DNA of 64,000 nt from Odocoileus virginianus. Lineage: Eukaryota; Chordata; Mammalia; Artiodactyla; Cervidae. Every line of letters begins with the position of its first letter. The first letter of the stretch is position 1. Shown one piece after another: positions 35,278 to 47,202 of the stretch. The notes below the pieces were generated by a model. That model searched no databases, had not been told where the DNA came from, and was given only the letters and a program-made list of their open reading frames with translations. Where the stretch lies: contig NC_069686.1 of assembly GCF_023699985.2 (NCBI RefSeq), forward strand, positions 10,361,843-10,425,842, written 5' to 3'. Made by a program: the position numbers and the translations under genes.

Positions 35278-35287
35278 CTACTCCTAA

Positions 35288-35949
35288 TGTAATCATTTCA
35301 ATTGCCTCATGGCCTAATCCCAGTCGTTACTCAAACTGCCGCCACTTATGTTCATGCTATTTAAGACTGAAAGAACATATTGGGAGGCCCAGAGAGTTCA
35401 TACTGGGAACATTTTCTGAAAGATTAAGGAAGGGCAAGATTGTGATTGGTCATAAGACCTGGCAAGGAATTTTACTTTAAATGGGGGAATACTGAAAGAA
35501 TCTACAAAGAGAGGTAAGATGGCAAGAGCTGTGGTGTAGGTAGATGAGCTGAGCAGTGGTGTGTGAGGTGGGCTCCAATGATTAAAGCTAAATAGATACA
35601 AGCTGTGTGAACACAGCTTTAGTTTCCTGGAGGAACAGAGACACAGAAACAACAAAAATGGAAAGGGATTTACCACTCCAGTGTTACAAAGAAGGAATAG
35701 GCAGGACTTCGGTAATATTTAAAGAGGGGAAAGATTCTAAAATAACCCTAAGTTTTTATCATAGCTAAGTAAGACAATAACGGAAAACTACTTGTATATG
35801 TAATACAAGGAAAAATAACCAGTTCTGGGTGGTAAGTTATTAAATATGCTTTCAGACTTGTGAAATTGTAGGTAACAAGGAAATATACACATTAAATAAA
35901 AAATAAATAAAACCCTTTATATTTGGATAAAGATTTATATCTCAAGGTA
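35288..35949. other. No gene recognised
   Basis: Unrecognised DNA. It contains a 35-bp segment (35577-35611) that is nearly identical to 33017-33051. Confidence 0.5.
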
Positions 35950-36105
35950 TTTTCTCATGTTATTTTGTTAGATTCTAACAACTTTAGGCAGTATTATTAT
36001 GCCTACTTAAAAAATAAACTAAAGCTCAAATAATTTGAATGAATTATCTATAGATGAGCAATTTACAAGTTGCAGAAATAAAATTCTAACACAAATTTCC
36101 TGATT
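35950..36105 (-). mobile_element. MIR SINE, diverged
   Basis: Antisense MIR-like: 'ctcatgttattttgttagattctaacaac', then 'ttattatgcctacttaaaaaataaactaaagctcaaataatttgaatga', keeping the MIR block spacing but poorly conserved. Confidence 0.55.
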
Positions 36106-36893
36106 CCTAAATCCAGAATAGCTATGTTTTTATTTGAGATTTGAAGACAAAGGATTAGAATTTGTCCCTGAGATTTTGGAAGTTATTAGGTAAGGGAAAA
36201 TAGCGAAATAATGAAAGCCAAGACTAGGTTGTCAAGGAGAAATCTCAAGACAGCAGATTGATACATGGCTTACAGTAATTTATTCATCTATTTTTCTTGC
36301 ACTGAACCAGTATCTATTTTGATTTCTCTTTTCTATCTAGCAAAACAACCTTTAAGATGACGTGAAATCTGTTCTTTTCTTTAACTGGTTCCAATACCAT
36401 TGTTTCCTCCCTCTGTCTATTCTCTCCCATGGTAAATTTCTTGCTTCTTGTTTCTTTTAAAATGCCGTGGCAGAGCCTCTACTATTTATCCTGCCTTCCT
36501 TGCCTCCACTTCCACATTCTTACTTCTGACTTTTCTCTCTTGCTGTGGGTACGATGCTCAAATGAAAATCTGTAAATTGCAATTTGGCTTCAAGTCCCAA
36601 GAATTTCCTCAACTTTGTTTTAAGAGTAAAACCATGAACTCAAGCAAATAATCGTAAGGTAAAGGTGACCTTCAAATGAAGAAAGAAGGGGAATTAGTCG
36701 ATAAGTAGTATCCTGTCCAATGAAGTAACCTCCCTGATATGCCTATTGTCTCTCTATCTCCAACCATCTTTCTTACTTGGAAATTTTAAGAAACGAAAAC
36801 TCAGTTTATCTGGAAAGTCTATTTATTTTGAACATATTAATCCACAAATACAGAAAAAAAGAATGTATTGTTTCAAGGGATGCACTTTGCTTT
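36106..36893. other. No gene recognised
   Basis: Unrecognised DNA; the 67-codon plus-strand frame at 36448-36651 shows no domain. Confidence 0.5.
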
Positions 36894-36908
36894 AGGAATG
36901 TAAAGTAA

Positions 36909-37122
36909 AGACCCAGAGGGATAGGATTGGAAGGGAGGTGGGAGGGCGGATCAGGATGGGGAACACATGTAAATCCATGGCCAATTCATGTCAATGTATG
37001 GCAAAAACCACTACAATATTGTAAATTAATTATCCTCCAACTAATAAAAATAAATGGAAAGAATAAATAAATAAATAAATAAAAACAAAAAAACAAGAAA
37101 AAAAAGATGCAAAAAAAAAAAA
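36909..37122 (+). mobile_element. L1 3' end, ruminant type, short insertion
   Basis: The last ~215 bp of bovine-type L1 ('gggatcaggatggggaacacatg' style G-rich part near 36950, 'tggcaaaaaccactacaatattgtaa' near 37000), with an interrupted A-rich tail containing (AAAT)n. A perfect 15-bp duplication, aggaatgtaaagtaa, flanks it at 36894-36908 and 37123-37137. Confidence 0.95.
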
Positions 37123-37137
37123 AGGAATGTAAAGTAA

Positions 37138-39497
37138 GTCAAAGAACGTCTCTCTTTTTCAGAAAGTATTTCATATTTTGGGATGTTAATTTTGTGCATG
37201 TGTACTCTCTATGTGTCATATAAGATGGTATAGGTGAAATAATTTAAATAGCTATGGAAGAAATTAAAATTAATGGCATGGTGATATCTGAGAAGATATC
37301 TGGACATCTGAAGGGTGTGTTAGGCACTAAAGGAAGGTCTAGATCTGGATGGTGGAAATAGGCTGGGTGCTTTTCAGATTTTCAATGGTGTCTCTGACTT
37401 TGGAATAGACTACTGACTTGGTGAGAGTTTGGGTTGCAGAGATGGCTCAGAATTCTTATTTTGGGGGTTATTATTCCTGAACAAACACCTTTTTTGGTTG
37501 TTCTTGAACCTCAGCAGTAATAATGGCTCTTAGGAGATTATTACTTTTCACTCCTGATAGTGCTAGAGCAGAAAAAAGTTAAATTAAATTTTAAAAAAAT
37601 CACTGTGTAACAGCAATCATAGTTCCCCTTCTCTAGCCTTAATATCATTAATATTACTGTTCTGTGCTTAGAAAAGTAACTCTGAGGAGTGGTGGACTCA
37701 GGCCATCCTTCCCCAGCTCCACTTTCCAACTAAAGGATATTAAAAAGATTTTTTTTCCTGGAACCTTCCACTTACCCCTATTTTCTGCTTTCTTGCATTG
37801 CTCTATCAAGAGTTGATGTCATCCTGTAATTTTATCTAAATTGTATTTTGCATTTGATCCAAATTTATCTTACTAGAATTACGTTCCAAAAAATTGTTGA
37901 GGGGATTTGGAAGAAACCTTTGATGAGCAATGGGAGATACAGAGGTGAGACGGCAATGGAATATGCAGGCCCAATTAAAAGTAGATGACCACAGATGGCC
38001 CACCAACAGGGGTGGTTTCTGTTAGTGGCAGGACCATTAACAGAACCTGTGGGGTGTGCAAGTTTGGTGGAAAGTAGAGAAGAAATTCTGTACCTGAGAG
38101 GGAGCCAGCACGGCTGAGCTCTAACAGTCAGCCAGCTCTCAGCCCTTACAGAGACTTCCATCTTCCTGAGTGTCTCAGAAACTCTCAGCTGCATTTCCTA
38201 CACCATCCTGGGTCTTTGGGTTCTGCAATTTGAGCGGCTCTCAGCAGGTCCATCTGCCTGGTTACCTCCCTCAGTCATTCCTCATCTACTGCTCAGGATT
38301 CCCTAGTAAACTTGCAGTCTCCAGGACGATGCTCTGAGAAGCCCAATATTGAGCACATTTGAATGCGCCACAAAGGGACAATATGCATTGAGGCTGTAGG
38401 TTCTGGTGACTGTGGATATGCAATATTCTCCCATTTGGTGGCTTTAAAGAATTTCTTTTAGGCTTTCCTCCTTAACCCTTAAAAAAAAAAAAAGAAGAAG
38501 AAGAAAAAAAAAAAACACCCTGAAAAGTCTCAAAGTTTAACTTGTGTCTATTTCTCCCACTGAACTCAGGAAAGTAACTAAAACACAGATGATAATTGTA
38601 CAACACAAAAGCTTTGCATTGTTGTCCAATTGCTAAGTTGTGTCGGAAGACTGAGAAGAAGGACATCAAGTGTGAGGACATCAAGCGTAGAAGGGCTATC
38701 GTGTGCTATACCTCACCAAGGTCTAGATTCTGATTATGCTCACATGTTATGGTAGAAACCTATGATGGTGCTTCTTACACACCTTGCTATTCTAAGCTAT
38801 AACATTTTCTTAAATAATTAAAAATAAAGCTTTATTTTTTGTGAGTGTAATGCAAATTAAAGTAGCCACTGAAAATATTGATCTATTTTAAGTTTTATCA
38901 AGATTTAAAGTCACTAACAAGAGAAAATAATTGTTGCAAACTCACAGTTAAGAAAAATTCTCTTGGTGTACAGTAAAGATGGTGCAGCATATTCTTTCAG
39001 TGTCACACTGGGGCTTTCTTAGTAGGACCAAATGTCCTGAGTTGCACAGGACTTCTCTGGCATTAGTTCTAAAAGTCTGATGTCTGGGAAACCCTTCAGT
39101 TCTTAGAAAACCAGGGCAGGTGGTAAACCTGTACAACTCCAAATTCTTTAAGTGCCTAGGGATTTTATAAGTTTGTTTGACTGTGTTATTTACTATTATT
39201 GAAGGGCTCAGGCTTAGTAAAGACACATGTTGATTTGCAGACCTTGTCTGGTAGAGATGCAAATAAATTACCTGGTAGAAAAGTTAACTTCAAAGATTAT
39301 ACTTTTTAAAAAATAATATTTTTATTGCTTTGTAGGACATTATCTAGTTTTGTATCTACCTTAGAAGTTTTGTTTTTAAAATTCCTTTTAAAAAAGCTTA
39401 TAAGTATTCAGTTTCTTAAAATGTTTTACTATCTTATTGGGTTCCTCAATGATTTAATGGGTCTTTAATATGTTCATTCTATTATTGTGTAAGAGGT
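37138..39497. other. No gene recognised
   Basis: No element was identified with support. Segment 37865-38340 is less AT-rich and has a 109-codon minus-strand frame (37865-38194) without a recognised domain; it may be an old unclassified repeat or pseudogene. A purine-only tract lies at 38480-38515. Confidence 0.45.
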
Positions 39498-39850
39498 GTT
39501 GAATTAAATAAGGAGGCCATTAGACTGAGGCTGCTTTAATGACTTTGTAGCCCACTTTAGCAAACTAAAAACCTAAGACTGAAATGCCTCAGGGTTAAGA
39601 AACTAAAATGGAAGGACAACCAATCACAAACTGCTAATTGGACTTTCCCAAATAAGGCAACCTCTCAAGCTATTGCCAATCAAAGAATGTCCTTGCTTAG
39701 CTTCCACCTCTTCTCTACAAGTTTTGCCTCCAATTCCTGTCCATGAAGCCCTTATCATAATTCTGATTTGGCACTGCCCAATTCAAATTGATTTTTGTTC
39801 AAATAAACTCAAGCTATTTAATATGCCTGTTTATCTTTTCATACAGCCCT
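39498..39850 (+). mobile_element. Probable solitary LTR, ERV type
   Basis: Starts with TG (tgttgaattaaataagg). It resembles a mammalian LTR family: 'gcccactttagcaaactaaaaacct' near 39551, 'caaccaatcacaaactgctaattgg' near 39617, and 'caaataaactcaagc' near 39799, which includes a polyadenylation-like AATAAA. No viral genes adjacent. Family name uncertain. Confidence 0.6.
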
Positions 39851-39857
39851 CCTGTAT

Positions 39858-39944
39858 TTTTTTTAAACTTTATCAGAGTATAGTTGATTTACAGTGTTGT
39901 GTTACTTCTGTGAACAACAGAGTAAATCAGTTATACAAACACAT
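39858..39944 (-). mobile_element. L1 3' end, split by BovB
   Basis: Antisense L1 3' UTR ('agagtatagttgatttacagtgttgtgttact'), which continues at 42522 after the BovB insertion. Confidence 0.85.
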
Positions 39945-42521
39945 CAGTTCAGTTCAGTCACTCAGTAATGTCTGACTCTTTGCTACCCCATGGACTACAG
40001 CACACCAGGCTTCCCTGTACATCACCAACTCCCAGAGCTTATTCAAACTCATGTCCATCGAATTGGTGATGCAATCCAACCACCTCATCCTCTGTTGTCC
40101 CCTTCTCCTCCTGCCCTCAATCTTTCCCAACATCAGGGTCTTTTCAAATGAGTCAGTTCTTTGCATCAGATGGTATGAATATTGGAGTTTTAGCTTCAGC
40201 AGTCAGGCCTTCCAATGAATATACAGGACTGATTTCCTTTAGGATAGACTGGCTGAATATCCTTGCAGTCCAAGGGATTCTCAAGAGTCTTTTCCAACAA
40301 CACAGTTCCAAAGCACCAATTCTTTGGGGCTCAGCTTCCTTTATAGTCCAACTCTCATGTCCATACATGGCTACTGGAAAAACCATAGCTTTTACTAGAT
40401 GGACCTTTGTTAGCAAAGTAATGTCTCTGCTTTTTAGTATGCTATCTAGGTTGGTCATAGTTTTTCTTCCAAGGAGCAAGCGTCTTTTAATTTGATGTCT
40501 GCAGTCACCATCTGTAGTGATTTTGGAGCCCAAGAAAGTAAAGTCTGTCACTGTTTCCATTGTTTCCCTGTCTTTTTGCCATGGAGTAATGGGACTGGAT
40601 GCCATGATCTTAGTTTTCTGAATGCTGAGTTTTAAGCCAACTTTCTCTCCTCTTTCACTTTGATCAAGAGACTCTTTACTTCTTCGCTTTCTGCCATAAG
40701 TGTGTTGTCATCTGGGTATCTGAGGTTATTGATATTTCTCCTGGCAATTTTGATTCCAGCTTGTGCTTCATCCAGCCTGGCATTTCACATGATGTGCTCT
40801 ACATATAAATTAAATAAGCATGGTAACAACATACAGCCTTGACACACTCCTTTCCTGACTTGGAACCAGTCTGTTGTTCTATGTCCTGCTTCTTGATCTG
40901 CATACAAATTTCTCAGGAGGCAGGTCAGGTGGTCTGGCATTCCCATCTCTTTAAGAATTTTCCACAGTTTGTTGTGATCCACACAGTCAAGGGCTTTGGT
41001 GTAGTCAATAAAGCAGATGTAGATGTTATCTTGGAGTTCTCTTTGTTTTTCAATGATTTAACATATATTGGCAATTTGATCTCTGGTTCTTCTGCCTTTT
41101 CTAAATCCAGCTTGAATATCTAGAGGTTCATGGTTCACATACTGTTGAAGCCTGGCTTGGAGAATTTTGAGCATTACTTTACTAATGTGTGAGATGAGTG
41201 CAATTGTGCAGCACTTTGAACGTTCTTTGACATTGCCTTTCTTTGGGATTGGAATGAACTTTGAACTTTTCCAGTCCTGTGGCCACTGTTGAGTTTTCCA
41301 AATTTGCTGGCATATTGAGCACAGCACTTTCACAGCATCATCTTTTAGAATTTGAAATAGCTCAACTGGAATTCCATCACTTCTGCTATCTTTGTTCATA
41401 GTGATGCTTCATAAGGTGCACTTGACTTCACATTCCAGGATGTCTGACTCTAGGTGAGTGATCACACCATCATGGTTACTTGGGTCATAAAGATCTTTTT
41501 GTACAGTTCTGTGTATTCTTGCCACTTCTTAATATCTTCTGCTTTTGTTATGTCCATACCATTTCTGTCCTTTATTGAGCCCACCTTCACATGAAATGTT
41601 CCCTTGGTATCTCTAATTTTCTTGAAGAGATCTCTAGTCTTTCCCATTCTATTGTTTTCCTCTGTTTCTTTACACTGATCACTTATGAAGGCTTTCTTAT
41701 CTCTCCTTGCTATTCTTTGGAACTCCACATTCAAATGGGTATAGCTTTCCTTTTTTTTTTTTTCTCCTTTTGCCTTTCACTTCTCTTTTCTCAGCTGTTT
41801 GTAAGGCCTCCTCAGACAACAATTTTGCCTCTTTACATTTCTTTTTCTTGGGGATGATCTTGATCACTGCCTCCTATACAATATCACAAGCCTCTGTCCA
41901 TAGTTTTTCAGGCACTCTGTGTATCAGATCTAATCCTTTGAATCTATTTGTCACTTCCACTGCATAATCATAAGGGATTTGATTTAGATCATACCTGAAT
42001 GGTCTAGTGGTTTTCCCTACTTTCTTCAATTTAAGTCTGAATTTGGCAATAAGGAGTTCATGATCTAAACCACAGTCAACTCCCGGTCTTTTTTTTTTTT
42101 TTGCTGACTATGTAGAGCTTCTCATCTTTGGTTGCAAAGAATATAATCAATCTAATTTTGGTATGGACCATCTGGTGATATCCATGTGTAGAGTCTTCTT
42201 TTGTGTTGTTGGAATTGAGTTTTTGCTATGACCAGTGCATTCTCTTGGCAAAACTCTGTTAGCCTTTGCCCTGCTTCATTCTACACTCCAAAGCCACACT
42301 TGACTGTTACTCCAGGTATCTCTTGATTTCCTACTTTTGCATTCCAGTCCCCTGTAATGAAATGGACATTGTTTTTGGGTTTTAGCTCTAGAAGGTCTTG
42401 TAGGTCTTCATAGAGCCCGTTCAACTTCAGTTTCTTCAGCATTACTGGTTGGGACATAGACTTGGATTCTTGTGATATTGAATGGTTTACCTTGGAAATG
42501 AACAGAGATCATTCTTTCAGA
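39945..42521 (-). mobile_element. BovB, 2.6 kb, 5'-truncated
   Basis: Longest uninterrupted BovB here. It runs from the 3' end ('cagttcagttcagtcactcag' in antisense, at left) to within the endonuclease ('gtgatattgaatggtttacc' at right). Duplications atacaaacacat (39933-39944) and atacatacacat (42522-42533), 11 of 12 identical, mark it as one insertion into L1. Confidence 0.95.
40153..41734 (-). pseudogene. BovB reverse transcriptase and C-terminal remnant
   Basis: Minus-strand frames in element order: 41462-41734 (linker before RT, with TRDLFKKIRDTKGTFHVK), 41058-41399 (113 codons, RT fingers and palm, with DGIPVELFQ and QAGFRKGRRTRDQIAN), 40785-40982 (HNKLWKILKEMGMPDHLTC) and 40153-40605 (150 codons, C-terminal region). 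The catalytic YADD reads YPDD at 40707-40718, which keeps both Asp residues but places Pro in the turn. Frameshifts separate the pieces. In the intact element this protein nicks target DNA and copies element RNA; this copy cannot. Confidence 0.9.
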
Positions 42522-42640
42522 ATACATACACATGTACCCAAATCTTTTAAAAATTATTTTTTCCACATAAGTCATTACAGATTATTGACAGAGTCCTTTT
42601 ATAAATTTTAAAAATTGATGCTTTAGTATCACTAAGGAAG
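42522..42640 (-). mobile_element. L1 3' end, continuation
   Basis: Antisense L1 continuing 39858-39944: 'aatacatacacatgtaccc', then 'ccacataagtcattacagattattgacagagtcc', before homology fades. Confidence 0.75.
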
Positions 42641-44526
42641 ACTAGACCACCGTGGTTTCAGTGCAGTTCCTTTAGTTAGTTATATTTTTAACCAAAATAC
42701 CCATGTGTTTCTATAAGCTTCAGTTTACTCTTTTCCAGGTATGAGGATAATCTAAGGTTTTGTGATGATCAAATGAGATAATGTATAATAACTATAAAGC
42801 AACATGTTCTATATACTGTAAGGCCTATATTTATGCTTTACATTCATTACCGACTTTCTTCCTGTAGAGTTTCCAACACATAAGAATAGGAAAATATTTC
42901 TCCTTTTATTAATGTAGTCTCACTGGAAGAGTTCACATAAGATTCAATACATTGTGATTTAGCACATGGTTTGTTGTCCTTCTCAAGTCTTTTTTCCTAT
43001 TCTTTTATTCAGAATACATCCTCATTTTATACTTGTGAGGAGAATTAATCAGTTCTAAGTATACTACCTTGCATTTGTTCTTATTGATTCCATCACATTT
43101 AATTCAGATTATTTTGCTATTTCTCAGTGTTAGTCTGAATTCTTAAATAACTTGGTATCTGATATTTTTGTTATCTTTTGTGAAGATAATATATATGCCA
43201 AAGTAGAAATACTTCATGAAAAACATCTTGTATTTTTAGAATTAAAGAATCTGAGAAACATTATTCAAGATATAATAAAGGACATTTTAATCTAATAGTA
43301 GTTCATTTCTATACTACATACTTTGAACATTTCTCTCATTTCTTAAATGCAATTGACCAATTAACCAGAGATTCCCAGTAATGTAACAGAAAGATAATTC
43401 ATAAATTCCCATTTTTGAAACTATGACAAATCATTAAAATATTCTGGATTTTTTTTGCCTAATTCTTAATATCATTACTTTTGTATAGTATTTGAAAGGC
43501 ATTATAAAATATCATACACCCCTTCAGGAAAGAAACCAAACAAAGTGACAAAGGGACTATTATACTTCATTACAAATGCAATATGGTATTGTCTCCGGGG
43601 TCATACAGACTTGAGCTCCAATTTAAGTACTTTACCAGCAAGGTTTTGAATTAGTTGCTTTATCTCTGTCTCTCTCAATCTCTTTAATGCGAGGTCTCTG
43701 TTAAATCCATGTGATGATAAATTACAGAGCAAGATAGCTGTCACATAGCACCCAAGAACTTTTAGCTACTTATATCATTACTATAGGATGTATTACTAAT
43801 TCAAACTCTGGCTATACAACAGTAAACGTATGTTTATGATTAGAATCATAGAGAAAGGCAGAGTGATCAGATATCGGCAGGGGAATAAGAACTTTCTTGC
43901 CCTTCTGCTTCCCTAATTATTATATAAATCAGTTTTGATCCAGAAAAAGTGATTTGTTGATAGCATAAGTGCCCCAGTAGGTTCAAGGAGCATTGTGTGA
44001 GTAGACATCAGGGTAGGACCCTTAAATGTGCTTGCTACCTGCAAGGAGATTAAAGGATAGGCTGTGAGTCAAAAGTCAGGATGACCTTGATCACTGCCAG
44101 AAGATGCAGTCACGTCCCATCTTGAGGGTCCTACATTCTCTAAACCATACCACCAAAGCAACATTAGAGTTTCAAAGATGAAACAGAGTTGAATAATCTG
44201 TGAAAGGATATACATTGTACATGATGATAAAGTCTCAATTCTTATACCTGCTTCCTCAAGTCAGTAAAAGACACTCAAATTAATCTAATTATAAGGAAAG
44301 CCATATTACAAATTCATGTGCCCAGTAAAATAAAAGCAGATTTGGTTTTTAATGGCAATTCTTTTCCCTCAAATGGTTTAGTTTACTGCCTCAGTTGTAA
44401 TTTGAAACTACAGACACTGGCTGAAATCAGTCTCTCTCTAACTGAAAGCACTCAACTATTTTTTTCTTTTTTTTGCCTGTGCTTAATATTAAGCATGAGA
44501 TAGGGGCAGAGGATAGAAATCTTCTT
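42641..44526. other. No gene recognised; weak MIR traces
   Basis: Possible sense MIR remnants at about 42705-42830 ('tgatgatcaaatgagataatgtataa') and 43575-43770, both diverged. The rest is AT-rich and unrecognised. Confidence 0.45.
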
Positions 44527-44725
44527 TTAGATCAGAAATCAGCAAACTATGGGTTACAGGACCAATCTGGCCTGCGGGCTGTTTTGTACTGCTTCTGAGC
44601 TAAGACTAGCTTGACATTTTTAAATGATAGAAAACAAGCAAAAATAAGATTTTGCAGCAGAGACCATTTGTGACCCTGAAGTGTAAACTGTTTACTACCC
44701 AGCCCTTTACAGAATATGTTTGACT
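44527..44725 (-). mobile_element. hAT/Charlie-type MER fossil
   Basis: Same type as 6745-6925, inverted: 'cagcaaactatgggttacaggacc', 'ctgcgggctgttttgtactgc', 'gctaagactagcttgacatttttaaatg', 'cagccctttacag'. Its right end shares a terminal segment with the next element. Confidence 0.7.
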
Positions 44726-44778
44726 AAACCCTACTTTAGATCTATGAACACAAGCCCAAATATAAGAGCCTTCTATAA

Positions 44779-44990
44779 CAGGTGTCAACAGACTTTTTCT
44801 GTAAAAGGTCAAAGAGTAAATATTTTAGGTTTTCTGGGCCATATGGTCTTTGTTACAACTAACTACTCAATTATACTGTTATATGAAATCAGCCATAGAC
44901 AATCAATAATAAGTGTGATGGTGTTTCAGTAAAATTTTATTTGCAAAAATAGGCAGCATGTCAGATTTGGCCTATGGTCACAATTTGCCC
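44779..44990 (+). mobile_element. hAT/Charlie-type MER fossil, second subtype
   Basis: 'ctttttctgtaaaaggtcaaagagtaaatattttagg' near 44793, 'gggccatatggtctttgttacaactaactactca' near 44837, 'agccatagacaatcaataa' near 44891, 'cagtaaaattttatttgcaaaaataggcagc' near 44927. Nearly full length. Confidence 0.75.
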
Positions 44991-45311
44991 ACAGTCTTCT
45001 GGAAAACTACTCTTATAACTGAACTTGACCTCTGAACTTGGTTCATTAGTATATTATTGCTTGGGTCTCTCTGAACTCAGTTTATTTATGGCAGTTTTTA
45101 CCCATCTGTTGCCTTCTCCAAGTACCATGATTGCTCTCCTTATATGGACTTTCCTTCTTCTAGATTTCCAGATTTCTGGACCTCTTGTGCTCACCTACAG
45201 TCATACTATCTGTCAGATCATGCCTTATCTTTCTTTACCTATTTGTTTTGGAGGATAAGCCACAGAGCAATGAGTACCTGCCACATTTTTTTTTTTTTAC
45301 TTAGAGTTACA
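44991..45311. other. No gene recognised
   Basis: Unrecognised DNA ending in a T-run (45287-45298) next to a BovB insertion site. Confidence 0.5.
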
Positions 45312-45319
45312 GAAAATGA

Positions 45320-46102
45320 CCATCTGATGATGTCCATGTGTAAAGTCTTCTCTTGTGTTGTTGGAAGAGGGTGTTTGCTATGACCAGTGTGTTCTCTTGG
45401 CAAAAATCCATTAGCCTTTGCCCTGCTTCATTCTGTACTCCAAGGCCAAATTTGCCTGTTACTACAGGTATTTCTTGACTTCCTACTTTTGCATTCCAGT
45501 CCCCTAAAATGAAAAGGACATCTTTTTTGGGGTGTTAGTTCTAAAAGGTCTTGTAGGTCTTCATAGAACTGTTCAACTTCAGCTTCTTCAGTGTTACTGG
45601 TCAAGGCATAGACTTGGATTACTGTGATAATGAATGGTTTGCCTTGGAAATGAACAGAGATCATTCTTTGTTTTTTGGGATTGCATCCAAGTACAGGATT
45701 TTGGAATCTTTTGTTGATTATGATGGCTACTCCATTTCTTCTAAGGGCTTCCTGCCCACAGTAGTAGATATAATTGTCATCTGAGTTAAATTCACCCATT
45801 CCAGTCCATCGTAGTTCACTGATGCTTAAAATGTCAACATTCACTTTTGCCATCTCCTCTTTGACCACTTCCAATTTGCCTTGATTCATGGACTTAGCAT
45901 TCCAGGTTCCTATGCAATATTGCTCTTTACAGCATCGGACCTTGCTTCCATCACCTGTCACATCCACAACTGGGTATTGTTTTTCTTTGGCTCTGTCTCC
46001 TCATTCTTTCTGGAGTTATTTCTCCACTGATCTCCAGTAGCATATGGGGCACCTACCGACCTGGGAAGTTCATCTTTCAGTGTCCTTTCTTTTTGCCTTT
46101 TA
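45320..46102 (-). mobile_element. BovB 5' part, inverted segment of a rearranged copy
   Basis: Antisense BovB from just past the endonuclease (left) to the leader upstream of it (right). It joins plus-strand BovB at about 46103. About 0.7 kb of BovB between the two parts is missing. Confidence 0.95.
45428..45967 (-). pseudogene. BovB endonuclease frame, 179 codons
   Basis: Most intact EEP-type endonuclease frame in the window; this domain nicks target DNA to prime reverse transcription. Visible residues: metal-binding Asn23 in IGTWN, catalytic Glu51 in SISELRW, and Tyr120 in VIQVYA. The conserved GDWNAK motif is lost because an extra base in the C-run near 45530 shifts the frame after LLELTP, so the last ~30 codons are out of frame and read unrelated residues. 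The frame starts at an ATG (45965-45967) inside the element's normal coding region. A head-to-head RT frame begins 125 bp away on the other strand. Confidence 0.85.
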
Positions 46103-47202
46103 GAACAGGAAAGACTAGAGGTCTCTTCAAGAAAATTGGAGATACCAAGGGAACATTTCAGGCAAAGATGGGCTCAATAAAGGACAGAAAAGGTATGGAC
46201 ATAACAGAAGCAGAAGATATTAAAAAGAGGTGGCAAGAATACACAGAAGAACTGTACAAAAAAGATCTTCATGACCCAGATAATTATGATGGTGTGATCA
46301 CTCACCTAGAGCCAGACATCCTGGAATGTGAAGTCAAGTGGGCCGTAGGAAGGATCACTATGATCAAAGCTAATGAAGGTGATGGGATTCTAGTTGAGCT
46401 ATTTCAAATACTAAAAGATGATGCTGTGAAAGTGCTGCACTCAATATGCCAGCAAATTTGGAAAACTCAGCAGTGGCCACAGGACTGGAAAAGGTCCATT
46501 TTCATTCAAATTCCAAAGAAAGACAATGCCAAAGAATGCTCAAACTACCCCACAATTGCACTCATCTCACATTCTAGTAAAGTAAAGCCCAAAATTCTCC
46601 AAGCCAGGCTTCAGCAATACATGAACTGTGAAGTTCCAGATGTTCAAGCTGGTTTTAGAAAAGGCAGAGGAACCAGAGATCAAATTGCCAACATTCGCTG
46701 GATCATCAAGAAAGCAAGAGAGTTCCAGAAAAACATCTATTTCTGCTTTGTTGACTATGCCAAAGCCTTTGACTGTGTGGATCACAATAAACTGTGGAAA
46801 ATTCTGAAAGAGGTGGGAATACCAGACCACCTGACCTGCCTCTTGAGAAACCTGTATGCAGGTCAGGAAGCAAAAGTTAGAACTGGACATGGACCAACAG
46901 ACTGGTTCCAAATAGGAAAAGGAGTGTGTCAATGCTGTATATTGTCACCCTGCTCATTTAACTTATGTGCAGATTACATCATGAGAAATGCTGGGCTGGA
47001 TGAAGCACAAGCTGGAATCAAGATTGCTGGGAGAAATATCAGTAACCTCAGATATGCAGATGACACCACACTTATGGCAGAAAGTGAAGAGGAACTAAAA
47101 AGCTTCTTGATGAAAGTAAAAGAGGAGACTGAAAAAGTTGGCTTAAAGCTCAACATTCAGAACACTAAGATCATGGCATATGGTCCCATCACTTCATGGT
47201 AA
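46093..47202 (+). pseudogene. BovB reverse transcriptase frame, 369 codons
   Basis: Longest coherent frame in the window. It opens at a TTG (46093) in the inverted segment, so its first few codons come from antisense leader and the rest from the sense RT region. Order: linker (about 5-60), fingers (GDGILVELFQ near 95), QAGFRKGRGTRDQIAN near 187, motif A with Asp221 and Asp227 (FVDYAKAFD), motif B region, and YADD at 321-324 (47053-47064). In motif B the usual GVRQGC reads GVCQCC (277-282): the conserved Arg and Gly are both Cys. RTs need this Gly for primer-template and dNTP handling, so activity is unlikely. A stop replaces Gln after ITSW. No natural ATG or promoter is evident. Confidence 0.85.

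Noticed and set aside
46567..46932. 121-codon minus-strand frame
   Set aside because: Shadow of the BovB RT frame on the other strand.
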